A stretch of DNA of 11,014 nt from Spirulina sp. DLM2.Bin59 (GCA_007693875.1 RECT01000301.1:1-11014), one strand, 5' to 3'. Shown: positions 1-7,750, counted from the stretch's first letter. A program made the numbers and translations. Notes: generated by a model from the letters alone, not told the origin.

Positions 1-959
1 GGTTGGCGGGGGTGGATTGGGTGGCGGGGGTGGGGGAGTTTAGGTCGGGCTTGGGGCTACAGGTGGGAGAGCGGTTGTTAACGGCGCGGGCCTACTTGTT
101 GGCCCTGGGGCGACGGCCCACCCAGGGCATCCGTTTAAGGGAATTGCTGCACAGGGAGAGAACACCGGCAACGGTGACAATTTTGGGCAATAATCTCGCG
201 GCGGTGGAATTGGCGACCAGTTTGCAGCGGTTGGGGGTGCAGGTGCAATTGGTGGAGGGGGAACGGCTTTTACCCCAGGAAGACCCGCTCTTAGTGCAGC
301 GCCTTGGGGCGATCCTCGAAGCGCGGGGGGTGCAACGGTGCAAGGATCTGCCCGGTGATCCCGGCTTCATTCTCGATTGCCAGAGCCATAGGCCACCGCC
401 AACAGCCCTAAATTTGGCGGCGGTGGGGGTGCGGGCTTACCAGGATCGCCTCTTGGTGAATCGCTATCTCCAAACCACCCAACCGCGCATTTATGCCATT
501 GGCGCGGATTTAGGGGGTTATGATCTGCCCCAATTGGCCCGGGCGGAGGGGGCGATCGCCCTTTACAACATGGGCCATTATTGGCGCAAACCCATGGATT
601 ACCGGACGATCCCGATCACGCTCTACACCGATCCCCCCTTTGCCCGCGTGGGCCTAACCACCACCCAAGCCCAACGGGAATACGGCCCCCAAGTCCGTTG
701 TTATCAAACCTATTTAAAAGATACGATCGCCTCCGCTTTAACCCACCGCACCACCGGGCTATGCCGGGTGTTAGCCCTCCCCAATGGCAAAATTTTGGGG
801 GCGGCCTTGTTGGGGGGCTGTGCCCCAGAGGCGATCGCCCTCTTTGCCCTCGCCTTGGATCAGGGCCTAACCCTCAACCAATTGCCCTCCCATTTCTTTC
901 CTCACCCCAGCATGAGCGAAACGATTCCCAAGGTCTGGAGCAGTGATTCACAGGGGTGA
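1..959 (+). CDS. FAD-dependent pyridine nucleotide-disulfide oxidoreductase, C-terminal part (5' end outside window)
   Basis: About 318 codons are visible, read from base 3; the TTG there is not a credible start because the family is about 450-480 residues and the N-terminal FAD-binding GxGxxG and redox CxxxxC region must lie upstream. Visible in order: an ALGRRP-like segment (about residue 34), the nucleotide-binding strand-helix (VTILGNNLAAVELA, about 58-71), the second FAD motif (IYAIGAD, about 163-169), and the dimerisation domain ending in HPSMSE (301-306), whose His-Glu pair is the catalytic dyad of class I reductases (lipoamide dehydrogenase, glutathione reductase, MerA). Glu85 at the end of the second strand favours NADH over NADPH. 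The second glycine of the usual GxG is Asn64, which is unusual. The C-terminal Cys pair of true mercuric reductases is absent (it ends WSSDSQG). Substrate is unknown. The gene converges on the PEP-CTERM gene. Confidence 0.88.
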   Translation, partial: LAGVDWVAGVGEFRSGLGLQVGERLLTARAYLLALGRRPTQGIRLRELLHRERTPATVTILGNNLAAVELATSLQRLGVQVQLVEGERLLPQEDPLLVQRLGAILEARGVQRCKDLPGDPGFILDCQSHRPPPTALNLAAVGVRAYQDRLLVNRYLQTTQPRIYAIGADLGGYDLPQLARAEGAIALYNMGHYWRKPMDYRTIPITLYTDPPFARVGLTTTQAQREYGPQVRCYQTYLKDTIASALTHRTTGLCRVLALPNGKILGAALLGGCAPEAIALFALALDQGLTLNQLPSHFFPHPSMSETIPKVWSSDSQG

Positions 960-961
960 GC

Positions 962-1012
962 GGTGCATCAGAACCTAGGGCCAATAGGATGATTGGGCCG
1001 GTCTGACGCACC
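962..1012. terminator. Long imperfect stem-loop between convergent genes, probable bidirectional terminator
   Basis: Five paired blocks are seen: 962-966 with 1008-1012 (GGTGC/GCACC), 968-972 with 1002-1006 (TCAGA/TCTGA), 974-975 with 1000-1001, 978-979 with 998-999, and 981-985 with 992-996 (CCAAT/ATTGG). They close a 6-nt loop, giving about 19 pairs with mismatches or bulges at 967/1007, 973, 976-977 and 980/997. It starts three bases after the stop of the oxidoreductase and ends 15 bases before the stop of the PEP-CTERM gene on the other strand. Neither side has a T-run, so it is not a textbook intrinsic terminator; blocking convergent transcription or protecting 3' ends is inferred from position and shape. 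Confidence 0.6.
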
Positions 1013-1027
1013 ATCGATCGCCCTTGT

Positions 1028-3823
1028 TCACCGCACCAAACGGCGGCGTTGGTTGACAAACCAGGCCGTCACCAGGAGCGCAGCTAACCAGGTTCCCGGT
1101 TCCGGCACAGCAGTAACCCCCGTAACGCTGGGGGGAGCTTGGAGGATTTCGGAGCCATCCTCCACCCTCCGCTCAAAGCGATCCTCTGCCGCTTCTGCTG
1201 CCCGCAACATGGCCCGCTGTTCATCGTTGACCAAGACAATCATCGAAGAATAGGGGGTGACAATCTCCGTGGTGGTGGCGATGTTGTGGAGTTGATCCAA
1301 TTGGGTGGGGTCGGTGGGGTCGGTTTCCCGGCTGAGTTGGTGGATGAGGAAGCGGGCGGCCAAGGGGGCAAATTGATCGGGGCGCAGGGGTTGGGCCGGG
1401 TCATCGGCAACCGAGGCCATTTGCCAGCGGTAGCCATCGAGATGCTGCACCCCCGGGGCATCGGTGGCCAATCGCGTTAGGGCCGCCGAGATTGCATCCG
1501 TAGAGCCGCCGCCACTGCCCTGGATCGCCGCCAAAATTTGATCATCGTAGGCGATGGGATAGCCGCCAAGATGAACGGCCCAAATCGGCATCCCTAAACC
1601 GGGTACATCGCCGCTATCATCCGCCAATTCATAACTACCCTGATCCGAAAGCAGGATTAAGGCATCATAGTCCTGCCCTCGGCGCAGTTGATCAAATTGC
1701 CGCACCATGGTTTTCAGTTGCAAACTGCCAAAAAAGGCACTGCGACCCAACTGGGCCAAGGTTTCCCCATCAACGCGGCGCGGTTCAATGCCGGGGGCTG
1801 CACTGAGGTAGAGATCGATTTGATCTGCCCCTAAGCCTTCAGCTTGGAGTTCTTCTAGGACGGCTTTGAGGCCGGCCCGTTGTTGGGCCATGCTGTAGGA
1901 GGTATCCAGGGCGATCGCCAGCCGTTTACCGCGATAATCCCCCACCACTTCACCCTTGAGGGGTTCCGCTGTCACCGCGTAGCTGTTCAGGATGGCCCGA
2001 TGGCTTTGGGGTGGGGCAGAATTGCCACGGGGGGCGTAGGCTGCTAACCAGGCATCGGAGCTTGCCGCCGCTGCGCCATTATGGAATCGTTCGGTGTCCT
2101 TTGTCCAGAACACATTGCGGGCCTCACTCACCTGGGGTAGGGGCCAACCCTGATCTGTGGCCAGGGTGCGGTAGGTGAGCCAGAGGTGCATCGGGGGAGC
2201 GGGTTGGCCGGCATTCTGCTCCCAATTACTGGGGCGGGGGAGGATGGGGAAGGCCCGGAGCCGGTATTGATGGGGCCCCACCTGCTCCAAGAGGGCGGGA
2301 TCCACGGGGCGCTCCCGTTGTACTTGGGAGTTGTACACCGCTTGGGCCGCCCCCCGGGGGGAAATTTGGAAGGGGAAGCGATCGCCCCGATCTGCCGTTT
2401 CCCCCAACCAGACCCCGGTTAAAACGGCAGTTTCCGGGAGGGAGAAGCTATAGAAAATTTCCTCGACTTCAAAGGTTTGATTTTCATAAACCTCGTAGAG
2501 TTCCACATCTGCCCAGTCCCCTTGCTCCTCAATGGTTAATTCTTGATGTTTGAGCAGCACTTTTTGCCGACCAATATCCAAAACCCCCGCATTGGCGGCA
2601 TCAAGGTTACTGGTGGAGGTGAGGGCTTTGAGAATGGCCTCCCGTTCGCCTTTTTGGATCGGTGTATCAAAGAAGCTTGCATATGCTGCCGCCGCCCGCT
2701 CCACATCCCCCCGCTCACCACTGTAGAGGAAGGGGGAAAGGAGGAGATCATGGGTTTCCTGGAAAACTGTGGCTACGCCTCGGGGCAGATGAAAGGCCTC
2801 TTCGTACCAGATGCGCAGTAGACTACTTTCGCTATTGATCCCTAGGTAGCGGTATTCGGAGAGATAGGCATTGAGTAGCCCCTTGCGAATCCTGGGGGCT
2901 TGGTTGAGCAACACTTGCCGGATCCCAGGGTTGGCGATATCCCGATCAAGGAGTGCAAAGGCTTGGCCTTGGGGCTGTTGGCCAAGACCGCCGGAAACCG
3001 CAAACCAGAGGGCGAGGGTTCCCAGCACCACGACCATAGCCCGACGACGGCCATAGCCTTGGCTAAATTGCCGTAAAATCCGCCGGCCGGAATCCCCATA
3101 GAGTAGGGCAAAACTCATGGGTAGGGCGAAAAACACCGGCACGCTGATCATAAACAGCACCGTCCAGAATACGACGGCGATCGCCTCCCAAAAATAACCC
3201 GACTGTAAATCCTCCCAAAACCAGGTCAAATTACGCCCCAAATCCTGCCAAATATTCCCAGAAACCACCCAATCCCAGAGGAACTGCACGGTAAAACCCG
3301 CCAGGGGCAAAACATAGAGGAATAACAGCAACCCGGCATAAATGCCCATGACAATCATCAGGGTATGGAGCGCCGTCTGTACCGTTGCCAGGAGGGTAGC
3401 GCGACGGGAGGCAGTTTTGCCCCAATACCCTGTCACCCGTTCGGCGGCAAAGGCAACAATGACGATCGCCACAGAACCCACCAACCAACTACTGGCGGGG
3501 GTGAGTTGTCGTAGGGCAAAAAACCGAATGGTACAGAGGACAAAGAGGGGGGCCTCAATGCCGAAAAACAGCCGCATTAACTCTAGGGGTTGGGTGCGGA
3601 ACTTCCAGATGCCAATCCCGGTACAGATGGGGGGAATTACCATAAAGCCCAAGAGGGAAATGGCCATTTCCTGTTGCAGTTCACCGGAGGCGATCGCCCC
3701 AATCAAGCGGCCCCCATCCCAAGGCAGCCAAAATCCATAGATCACCGTCAAAAAAGCAATATTCCAGAGGGTGAAAATACTGTAATAAAACAGATTGAGA
3801 CTGTTTTTTAGGGGTTTATGCAT
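1028..3823 (-). CDS. Polytopic PEP-CTERM family protein with VIT-like and vWA domains (TIGR02921-like)
   Basis: A 931-residue envelope protein. I chose the ATG at 3823 (MHKPLKN) because the first membrane segment begins about ten residues later; upstream codons in frame overlap the kinase gene. About seven hydrophobic segments follow (roughly 11-31, 54-74, 85-105, 112-130, 153-175, 212-240, 262-280). A long, largely soluble region comes next: a VIT-like stretch (about 420-555, including ELYEVYENQTFEVEEIFYSF) and a vWA-type fold with DTSYS at 640-644 (MIDAS DxSxS) and LLSDQG near 725. The C-terminus is VPEPG (906-910), a hydrophobic helix and basic NQRRRLVR, the tripartite PEP-CTERM sorting signal. 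From memory this matches the unusual PEP-CTERM family with multiple membrane segments, function unknown. An exosortase would be expected to process it, but none is in the window. It lies 49 bp after the sensor kinase, probably in one operon; no clear Shine-Dalgarno is seen. Confidence 0.88.
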   Translation of the reverse strand: MHKPLKNSLNLFYYSIFTLWNIAFLTVIYGFWLPWDGGRLIGAIASGELQQEMAISLLGFMVIPPICTGIGIWKFRTQPLELMRLFFGIEAPLFVLCTIRFFALRQLTPASSWLVGSVAIVIVAFAAERVTGYWGKTASRRATLLATVQTALHTLMIVMGIYAGLLLFLYVLPLAGFTVQFLWDWVVSGNIWQDLGRNLTWFWEDLQSGYFWEAIAVVFWTVLFMISVPVFFALPMSFALLYGDSGRRILRQFSQGYGRRRAMVVVLGTLALWFAVSGGLGQQPQGQAFALLDRDIANPGIRQVLLNQAPRIRKGLLNAYLSEYRYLGINSESSLLRIWYEEAFHLPRGVATVFQETHDLLLSPFLYSGERGDVERAAAAYASFFDTPIQKGEREAILKALTSTSNLDAANAGVLDIGRQKVLLKHQELTIEEQGDWADVELYEVYENQTFEVEEIFYSFSLPETAVLTGVWLGETADRGDRFPFQISPRGAAQAVYNSQVQRERPVDPALLEQVGPHQYRLRAFPILPRPSNWEQNAGQPAPPMHLWLTYRTLATDQGWPLPQVSEARNVFWTKDTERFHNGAAAASSDAWLAAYAPRGNSAPPQSHRAILNSYAVTAEPLKGEVVGDYRGKRLAIALDTSYSMAQQRAGLKAVLEELQAEGLGADQIDLYLSAAPGIEPRRVDGETLAQLGRSAFFGSLQLKTMVRQFDQLRRGQDYDALILLSDQGSYELADDSGDVPGLGMPIWAVHLGGYPIAYDDQILAAIQGSGGGSTDAISAALTRLATDAPGVQHLDGYRWQMASVADDPAQPLRPDQFAPLAARFLIHQLSRETDPTDPTQLDQLHNIATTTEIVTPYSSMIVLVNDEQRAMLRAAEAAEDRFERRVEDGSEILQAPPSVTGVTAVPEPGTWLAALLVTAWFVNQRRRLVR

Positions 3824-3872
3824 GGCGTTATCCGATGAATAAAGGAGTAGCGAAAATCCGTTGCACCGTTGC

Positions 3873-6800
3873 TTACCCGATGGCATCAGCCCCATCGACC
3901 ACGGAGGCCAAAAATGTTTCGAGGGCATCAAAGCGAAAGCCATCCAGCCATTGCCCAATCATGTCCCGGAGGGGATCCGCTTCCAAGGGCAGATCTTCGC
4001 AAAGTTCGAGGATGTGGTTGCTATTGGCGGCCATGGTGGCATTGAGTAATTCCTGCTGCCAAGCCATGGGCATGGCCATAAGATAGTCCTGAAGATCTGA
4101 GAGGGTGGCGACTTCGCCAATTTGCACCTCTTCCACTGCACCCGTATCTCCATAAATATATTCCACTCCCAAATATTCCGCCATCTTGTCAAATAACACC
4201 GCCTCCCGGAAGGGTTTACGGACAAAATCATCACAACCGGCGGCGAGGACTTGCGATCGCTGCTCCTCAAAAGCACTAGCGGTTAACGCAATCACCACTG
4301 TCTTACGGCCCTGCTCTGTGGCTTTAATCCGGGTCGTCGCTTCATAGCCATCCATAATCGGCATCCGCATATCCATCCAGATTAAATCCGGTTGCCAATC
4401 CTGCCAAATTTCAATCCCCTCTGCTCCATGGGCTGCGGTTTTCACCTCAAACCCCACAGAGCTTAATAACTTATCTACTAAATGACTATTTTCCCAGCGA
4501 TCATCCACCACTAAAATCCGGTAGCTCTTTTGACCCGGGGCCAACCCCACCACCGGCAAACTTTGGGATGCAATCACCACATCCGCCGCATCCCCAGGGG
4601 GCAACGTCAGGGTAAAGAAAAACCGAGAACCTTCACCGATGGTACTTTCCACCTGCAAATTCCCCCCCATTAAGCCAATAAATTTCTGACTAATGGCCAA
4701 CCCTAACCCCGTCCCACTTTGGGATTTTAACCCTGATTCGGTTTGGGCAAAGGCTTGAAAGAGGGCGTGCATTTCATCCGGGTCAATCCCCACGCCGGTA
4801 TCACTGACGGTGAATTGCAAACGGTGGGGATTTTCCTCCGGTGCAAGGTTGCAAATATGCAACATCACCCCGCCTTGATCGGTAAACTTAATGGCATTGC
4901 CAATTAAATTGATTAACACTTGCCGCAGTTTGCCCCCATCGCCGTAGAGCAGCGGTGGCACATCGGGATCATAGCTACATTCTAAGGAAATGCCTTTCAC
5001 TTGGGCTTTACTGGTGAGCAGATCCGTTAAGTCATAACAGAGGTGATGGAGATCGAAACTGTTCAATTGCAGTTGCATTTGCCCCGCTTCAATTTTAGAT
5101 AAGTCGAGAATGCTATTAATTAACCCTAAAAGGTGTTCGCCACTACGGTTGATGATTTGAATTTGCCCCTGTTGTTCTTCATCAAGGCGGCTATCCCGGG
5201 CCATGACTTGGGTAAACCCGAGGATGGCATTGAGGGGGGTGCGGAGTTCGTGGCTCATGTTGGCCAGGAATTGGGTTTTCGCTTGGCTGGCGGCTTGGGC
5301 GGCTTCCATAGCCTGTTGGAGGAAGATTTCTGTACGTTTGCGATCGCTAATATCCCGAATAATCATAATCACTTCATTATGGCCACTGCGGGCAATGCGT
5401 ACCTCTTCAAACTGGGTGCGGCCATTGATGGTAATTTCCTGCTCATAGCACTGGACAATATCACTGCGAATCGCCTCTTCGATGAAATATAAATGGCGAT
5501 TGGCCACGGCTTCGGGCAAGACATCGTGAAGTTTTGCACCAATGCGATCGCCCGGGCCGACCAGATCATAGGCTTTTTCCACCGAGGAATTACAGGATAA
5601 ATAAGTTCCCTCCCGATTCATCCGAAAGATTAAATCCGGAAAAACATTAAACATCGCCTTATTTTGGGCATCACTCTGTTTCCATTCGGTAATATCTTCT
5701 GTCATGCAAAAGGTATAGAGTAATTCCCCATTTTTACGAATAGAACAAAGGGTCATCCTCGCCCAAACAATCGATTGATCCTTGCGGATATAGCGTTTCT
5801 CCATGGCGAAATTATCCCGAGTCCCTTCGATAATTTCCATTACCTTATCTAAGTCAGCATCAAGATCTTCAGGGTAGGTATATTCTGAAAAATGTAGCTT
5901 TTGTAATTCCTCATTGCTGTAACCTAAAAGCTTTTGTAAGGCAGGATTGCTATCAATAATATAGCCATCTAGATTGGTTAAGCCAATGCCAATACCTGCA
6001 TTTTCAAAGATGGATGCAAATAAGCTATCGCGCTCTTGAATGTAGGCTTCTAAATTTTCTTGCTGGCCCTGGAGTGCGGCTAGGGTATCTTCGATTTTTT
6101 TGCCCATGGCCACAAAGGCGTTCATCAATAAATTCAGTTCTTCAATACGGCTGGGGCGGATGGTGTCCTGGGCGGCAAAATCCCCTTGGGCTAGGCGTTG
6201 GCTCGTGGTGAGGAGATGGAGGAGCGGACGACTAATTACCCTTGTGGTCCAAATACCGATGGCGGTGGCAACCAATAGGGCGATGGCACAAAGCACTAAG
6301 GTTTGATTGCGGGTCGCCGCCAAGGAAGCCGTAAATAAGACTTCTGGCACGGCAATGGTTAAAATCCAGCGGACATCTAGATTGTTTTTTAAATATGTCC
6401 GATAGACATAGTATTTTTTCCCCTGGATGCTGGTTTCAAAAAACTGAAAATCTTCCTGACCCAGATCAGCAAATTCAAGATCAGATGCCGCAATCACTGG
6501 GTTTTGACTTGATGTAACATGGAGTCGTTCCTCACCCTTATATAAAGGCTCCTGCTCTGAAGTCGCCACCACATAGCCCTTTTGATCGGTGACGAAGATA
6601 ATCCCCGCGTTGGTTGCGGATAACTCTTTGAGTACCTGGCTAAATTGGTTCAGAGCAATTTCGAGATTGAGCACCCCGATGAGGTTATAATATTGATCAT
6701 AAATGGGTTGGGAAACACCTGTTTTCAGTCGTCGTTTATCCACATAAACCGGACTCCACACCTCCCGATGTTTAGCAGCGGCCCGGTAATACCAAGGAGA

Positions 6801-7325
6801 AAGGCGGGGATCGTAGGGTTCAGCGGCAATGTAGCGATTGCTATAGGGGTTGAGGATTGTGGTTTCGGTGAGGTTATCCCAAGAAAGTCGGTAAAGGTGG
6901 CGGTTGGGGGCGATATCGGCGTTGCGTCGTTTTAAAAGTAGGGAGCGATCGCTCACCCGCTCCACGCCGATAAAATCACCCCCGGGGGTGCCGTAGGAGA
7001 GGGCGGTGATGGCGGTTTGGGATTTGAGTTGGTGGGCAAAAAATCGCTCTAAATCGCTGAGATCCGTAAGGTCGATTTGCCCGGTTCTGTGGCTGTCCCG
7101 ATAGGCTTGACGGAGGATGTGGGGAATTGCTAAATGTTGCTGAATCTCGCCATTGGTGCGATCGCCCATGTTTTTAACCAAATCTTGGGCCATTTGATCT
7201 ACAGTTCGCTTGCCATTTTCCAGGGATAAATAGGCTGTTGTCCCCACAACCAGAATGATCTGGGCTAACAGCGGCGCGATCAGGAACAGACGGAGCGAAA
7301 TGGGACGAGAATTCCGGTTGTGCAT
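3873..7325 (-). CDS. Hybrid sensor histidine kinase: dCache-HAMP-PAS-PAS-HisKA-HATPase-REC
   Basis: An 1150-residue membrane kinase. Domains in order: membrane helix 11-33; periplasmic dCache-type sensor about 40-330, with the typical YDPRLSPWY segment at 171-179; second membrane helix about 341-361; HAMP about 358-412; short coiled coil 410-435; PAS 433-546; PAS 550-660; HisKA with SHELRTPLN (phospho-accepting His692); ATPase with N-box around Asn806/Asn810, DTGVGI at 842-847 and GTGLGLA at 871-877; receiver 936-1052 with Asp941/Asp942, phospho-acceptor Asp985, Thr1015 and Lys1037 all present. All catalytic residues for autophosphorylation and intramolecular transfer are intact. A helical tail of about 90 residues follows, as in many cyanobacterial hybrid kinases, without a recognisable HPt phospho-His motif. 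The ATG at 7325 is supported by the membrane helix that starts ten residues later. Ligand and output partner are unknown. The next gene downstream is the PEP-CTERM protein. Confidence 0.93.
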   Translation of the reverse strand: MHNRNSRPISLRLFLIAPLLAQIILVVGTTAYLSLENGKRTVDQMAQDLVKNMGDRTNGEIQQHLAIPHILRQAYRDSHRTGQIDLTDLSDLERFFAHQLKSQTAITALSYGTPGGDFIGVERVSDRSLLLKRRNADIAPNRHLYRLSWDNLTETTILNPYSNRYIAAEPYDPRLSPWYYRAAAKHREVWSPVYVDKRRLKTGVSQPIYDQYYNLIGVLNLEIALNQFSQVLKELSATNAGIIFVTDQKGYVVATSEQEPLYKGEERLHVTSSQNPVIAASDLEFADLGQEDFQFFETSIQGKKYYVYRTYLKNNLDVRWILTIAVPEVLFTASLAATRNQTLVLCAIALLVATAIGIWTTRVISRPLLHLLTTSQRLAQGDFAAQDTIRPSRIEELNLLMNAFVAMGKKIEDTLAALQGQQENLEAYIQERDSLFASIFENAGIGIGLTNLDGYIIDSNPALQKLLGYSNEELQKLHFSEYTYPEDLDADLDKVMEIIEGTRDNFAMEKRYIRKDQSIVWARMTLCSIRKNGELLYTFCMTEDITEWKQSDAQNKAMFNVFPDLIFRMNREGTYLSCNSSVEKAYDLVGPGDRIGAKLHDVLPEAVANRHLYFIEEAIRSDIVQCYEQEITINGRTQFEEVRIARSGHNEVIMIIRDISDRKRTEIFLQQAMEAAQAASQAKTQFLANMSHELRTPLNAILGFTQVMARDSRLDEEQQGQIQIINRSGEHLLGLINSILDLSKIEAGQMQLQLNSFDLHHLCYDLTDLLTSKAQVKGISLECSYDPDVPPLLYGDGGKLRQVLINLIGNAIKFTDQGGVMLHICNLAPEENPHRLQFTVSDTGVGIDPDEMHALFQAFAQTESGLKSQSGTGLGLAISQKFIGLMGGNLQVESTIGEGSRFFFTLTLPPGDAADVVIASQSLPVVGLAPGQKSYRILVVDDRWENSHLVDKLLSSVGFEVKTAAHGAEGIEIWQDWQPDLIWMDMRMPIMDGYEATTRIKATEQGRKTVVIALTASAFEEQRSQVLAAGCDDFVRKPFREAVLFDKMAEYLGVEYIYGDTGAVEEVQIGEVATLSDLQDYLMAMPMAWQQELLNATMAANSNHILELCEDLPLEADPLRDMIGQWLDGFRFDALETFLASVVDGADAIG

Positions 7326-7547
7326 TGATTACAAGCCGTAAAAAAGGTGAGGTGGACTTGAGATTGGCCAAATCCCCGGATTATCCACTATGTCAAAACA
7401 CGCTGGACAGCGATCGCCATCAGGTCAACTCAGACAACAACATTATAACGGATAAACTCAGTATAATTACCCATGCAATCGTCGTTGCAGTGGAAAAATT
7501 CGCGGTTTCTGAGTAAAACGAGCATTCTCCGACGATCTTAGATCAGA

Positions 7548-7585
7548 TCCTAGATCAATGGTTGAGTCCTAGATCAATGGTTGAG
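7548..7585. repeat. Perfect 19-bp tandem duplication
   Basis: The unit TCCTAGATCAATGGTTGAG occurs twice without a gap, at 7548-7566 and 7567-7585. A related TTAGATCA lies just upstream (7538-7545). It could be two operator copies or a replication-slippage duplication; the sequence does not decide. Confidence 0.9.
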
Positions 7586-7643
7586 CAAGTCCTTACCCCA
7601 GCTCCTCCCCTCAGCCGAGGGTTTGACTAGGATACAATCACGG

Positions 7644-7670
7644 CACAACCACAACACAACCACAACACAA
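7644..7670. repeat. 11-bp direct repeat, about 2.5 copies
   Basis: CACAACCACAA at 7644-7654 and 7655-7665 is followed by a partial copy CACAA (7666-7670). This is a low-complexity, CA-rich, guanine-free stretch. A roughly complementary GTT-rich stretch lies after the next gene (10950-10963). Confidence 0.85.
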
Positions 7671-7727
7671 GTTTATAAAAATCTTCGCTGGCATCATTGC
7701 CAATCAGAACAAAAACGATCTCAAAGT

Positions 7728-7750
7728 CCCTCTCCGGATCCGGGAGAGGG
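7728..7750. repeat. Palindromic hairpin repeat (CCCTCTCC / GGAGAGGG)
   Basis: Perfect 8-bp arms at 7728-7735 and 7743-7750 enclose a 7-nt loop GGATCCG. They are preceded by AAAGT and followed by ATTGAAG. From memory, hairpins of the form AGTCCCTCTCC...GGAGAGGGATT are dispersed in many copies between genes in filamentous cyanobacteria, so this is probably one copy of a REP-like element and not a terminator for a local gene. The copy number in this genome cannot be seen here. Confidence 0.65.

Noticed and set aside
1..959. Mercuric reductase (merA)
   Set aside because: The dimerisation-domain dyad fits the superfamily, but the C-terminal vicinal cysteines of MerA are missing and no other mer gene is present.
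3342..3740. 132-codon antisense open frame within the PEP-CTERM gene
   Set aside because: Complement of a strongly supported membrane-protein coding region; a shadow frame favoured by high GC.
3824..3958. N-terminal extension of the PEP-CTERM protein by 45 residues
   Set aside because: The extra codons overlap the 3' end of the kinase gene and read as non-conserved sequence; the ATG at 3823 places the first membrane helix properly near the N-terminus.
7380..7396. Sigma-70 promoter from TTGACA and GATAAT upstream of the kinase
   Set aside because: The two hexamers are only five bases apart, far short of the 16-18 needed; each would need a different partner, which is not evident.
7325..7516. 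63-codon open frame on the plus strand opposite the kinase start
   Set aside because: It starts within the kinase start codon region, covers the likely kinase promoter and HIP1 site, and has no family resemblance.
7548..7670. CRISPR array
   Set aside because: The repeat copies abut without spacers, only two or three copies exist, and there are no cas genes.
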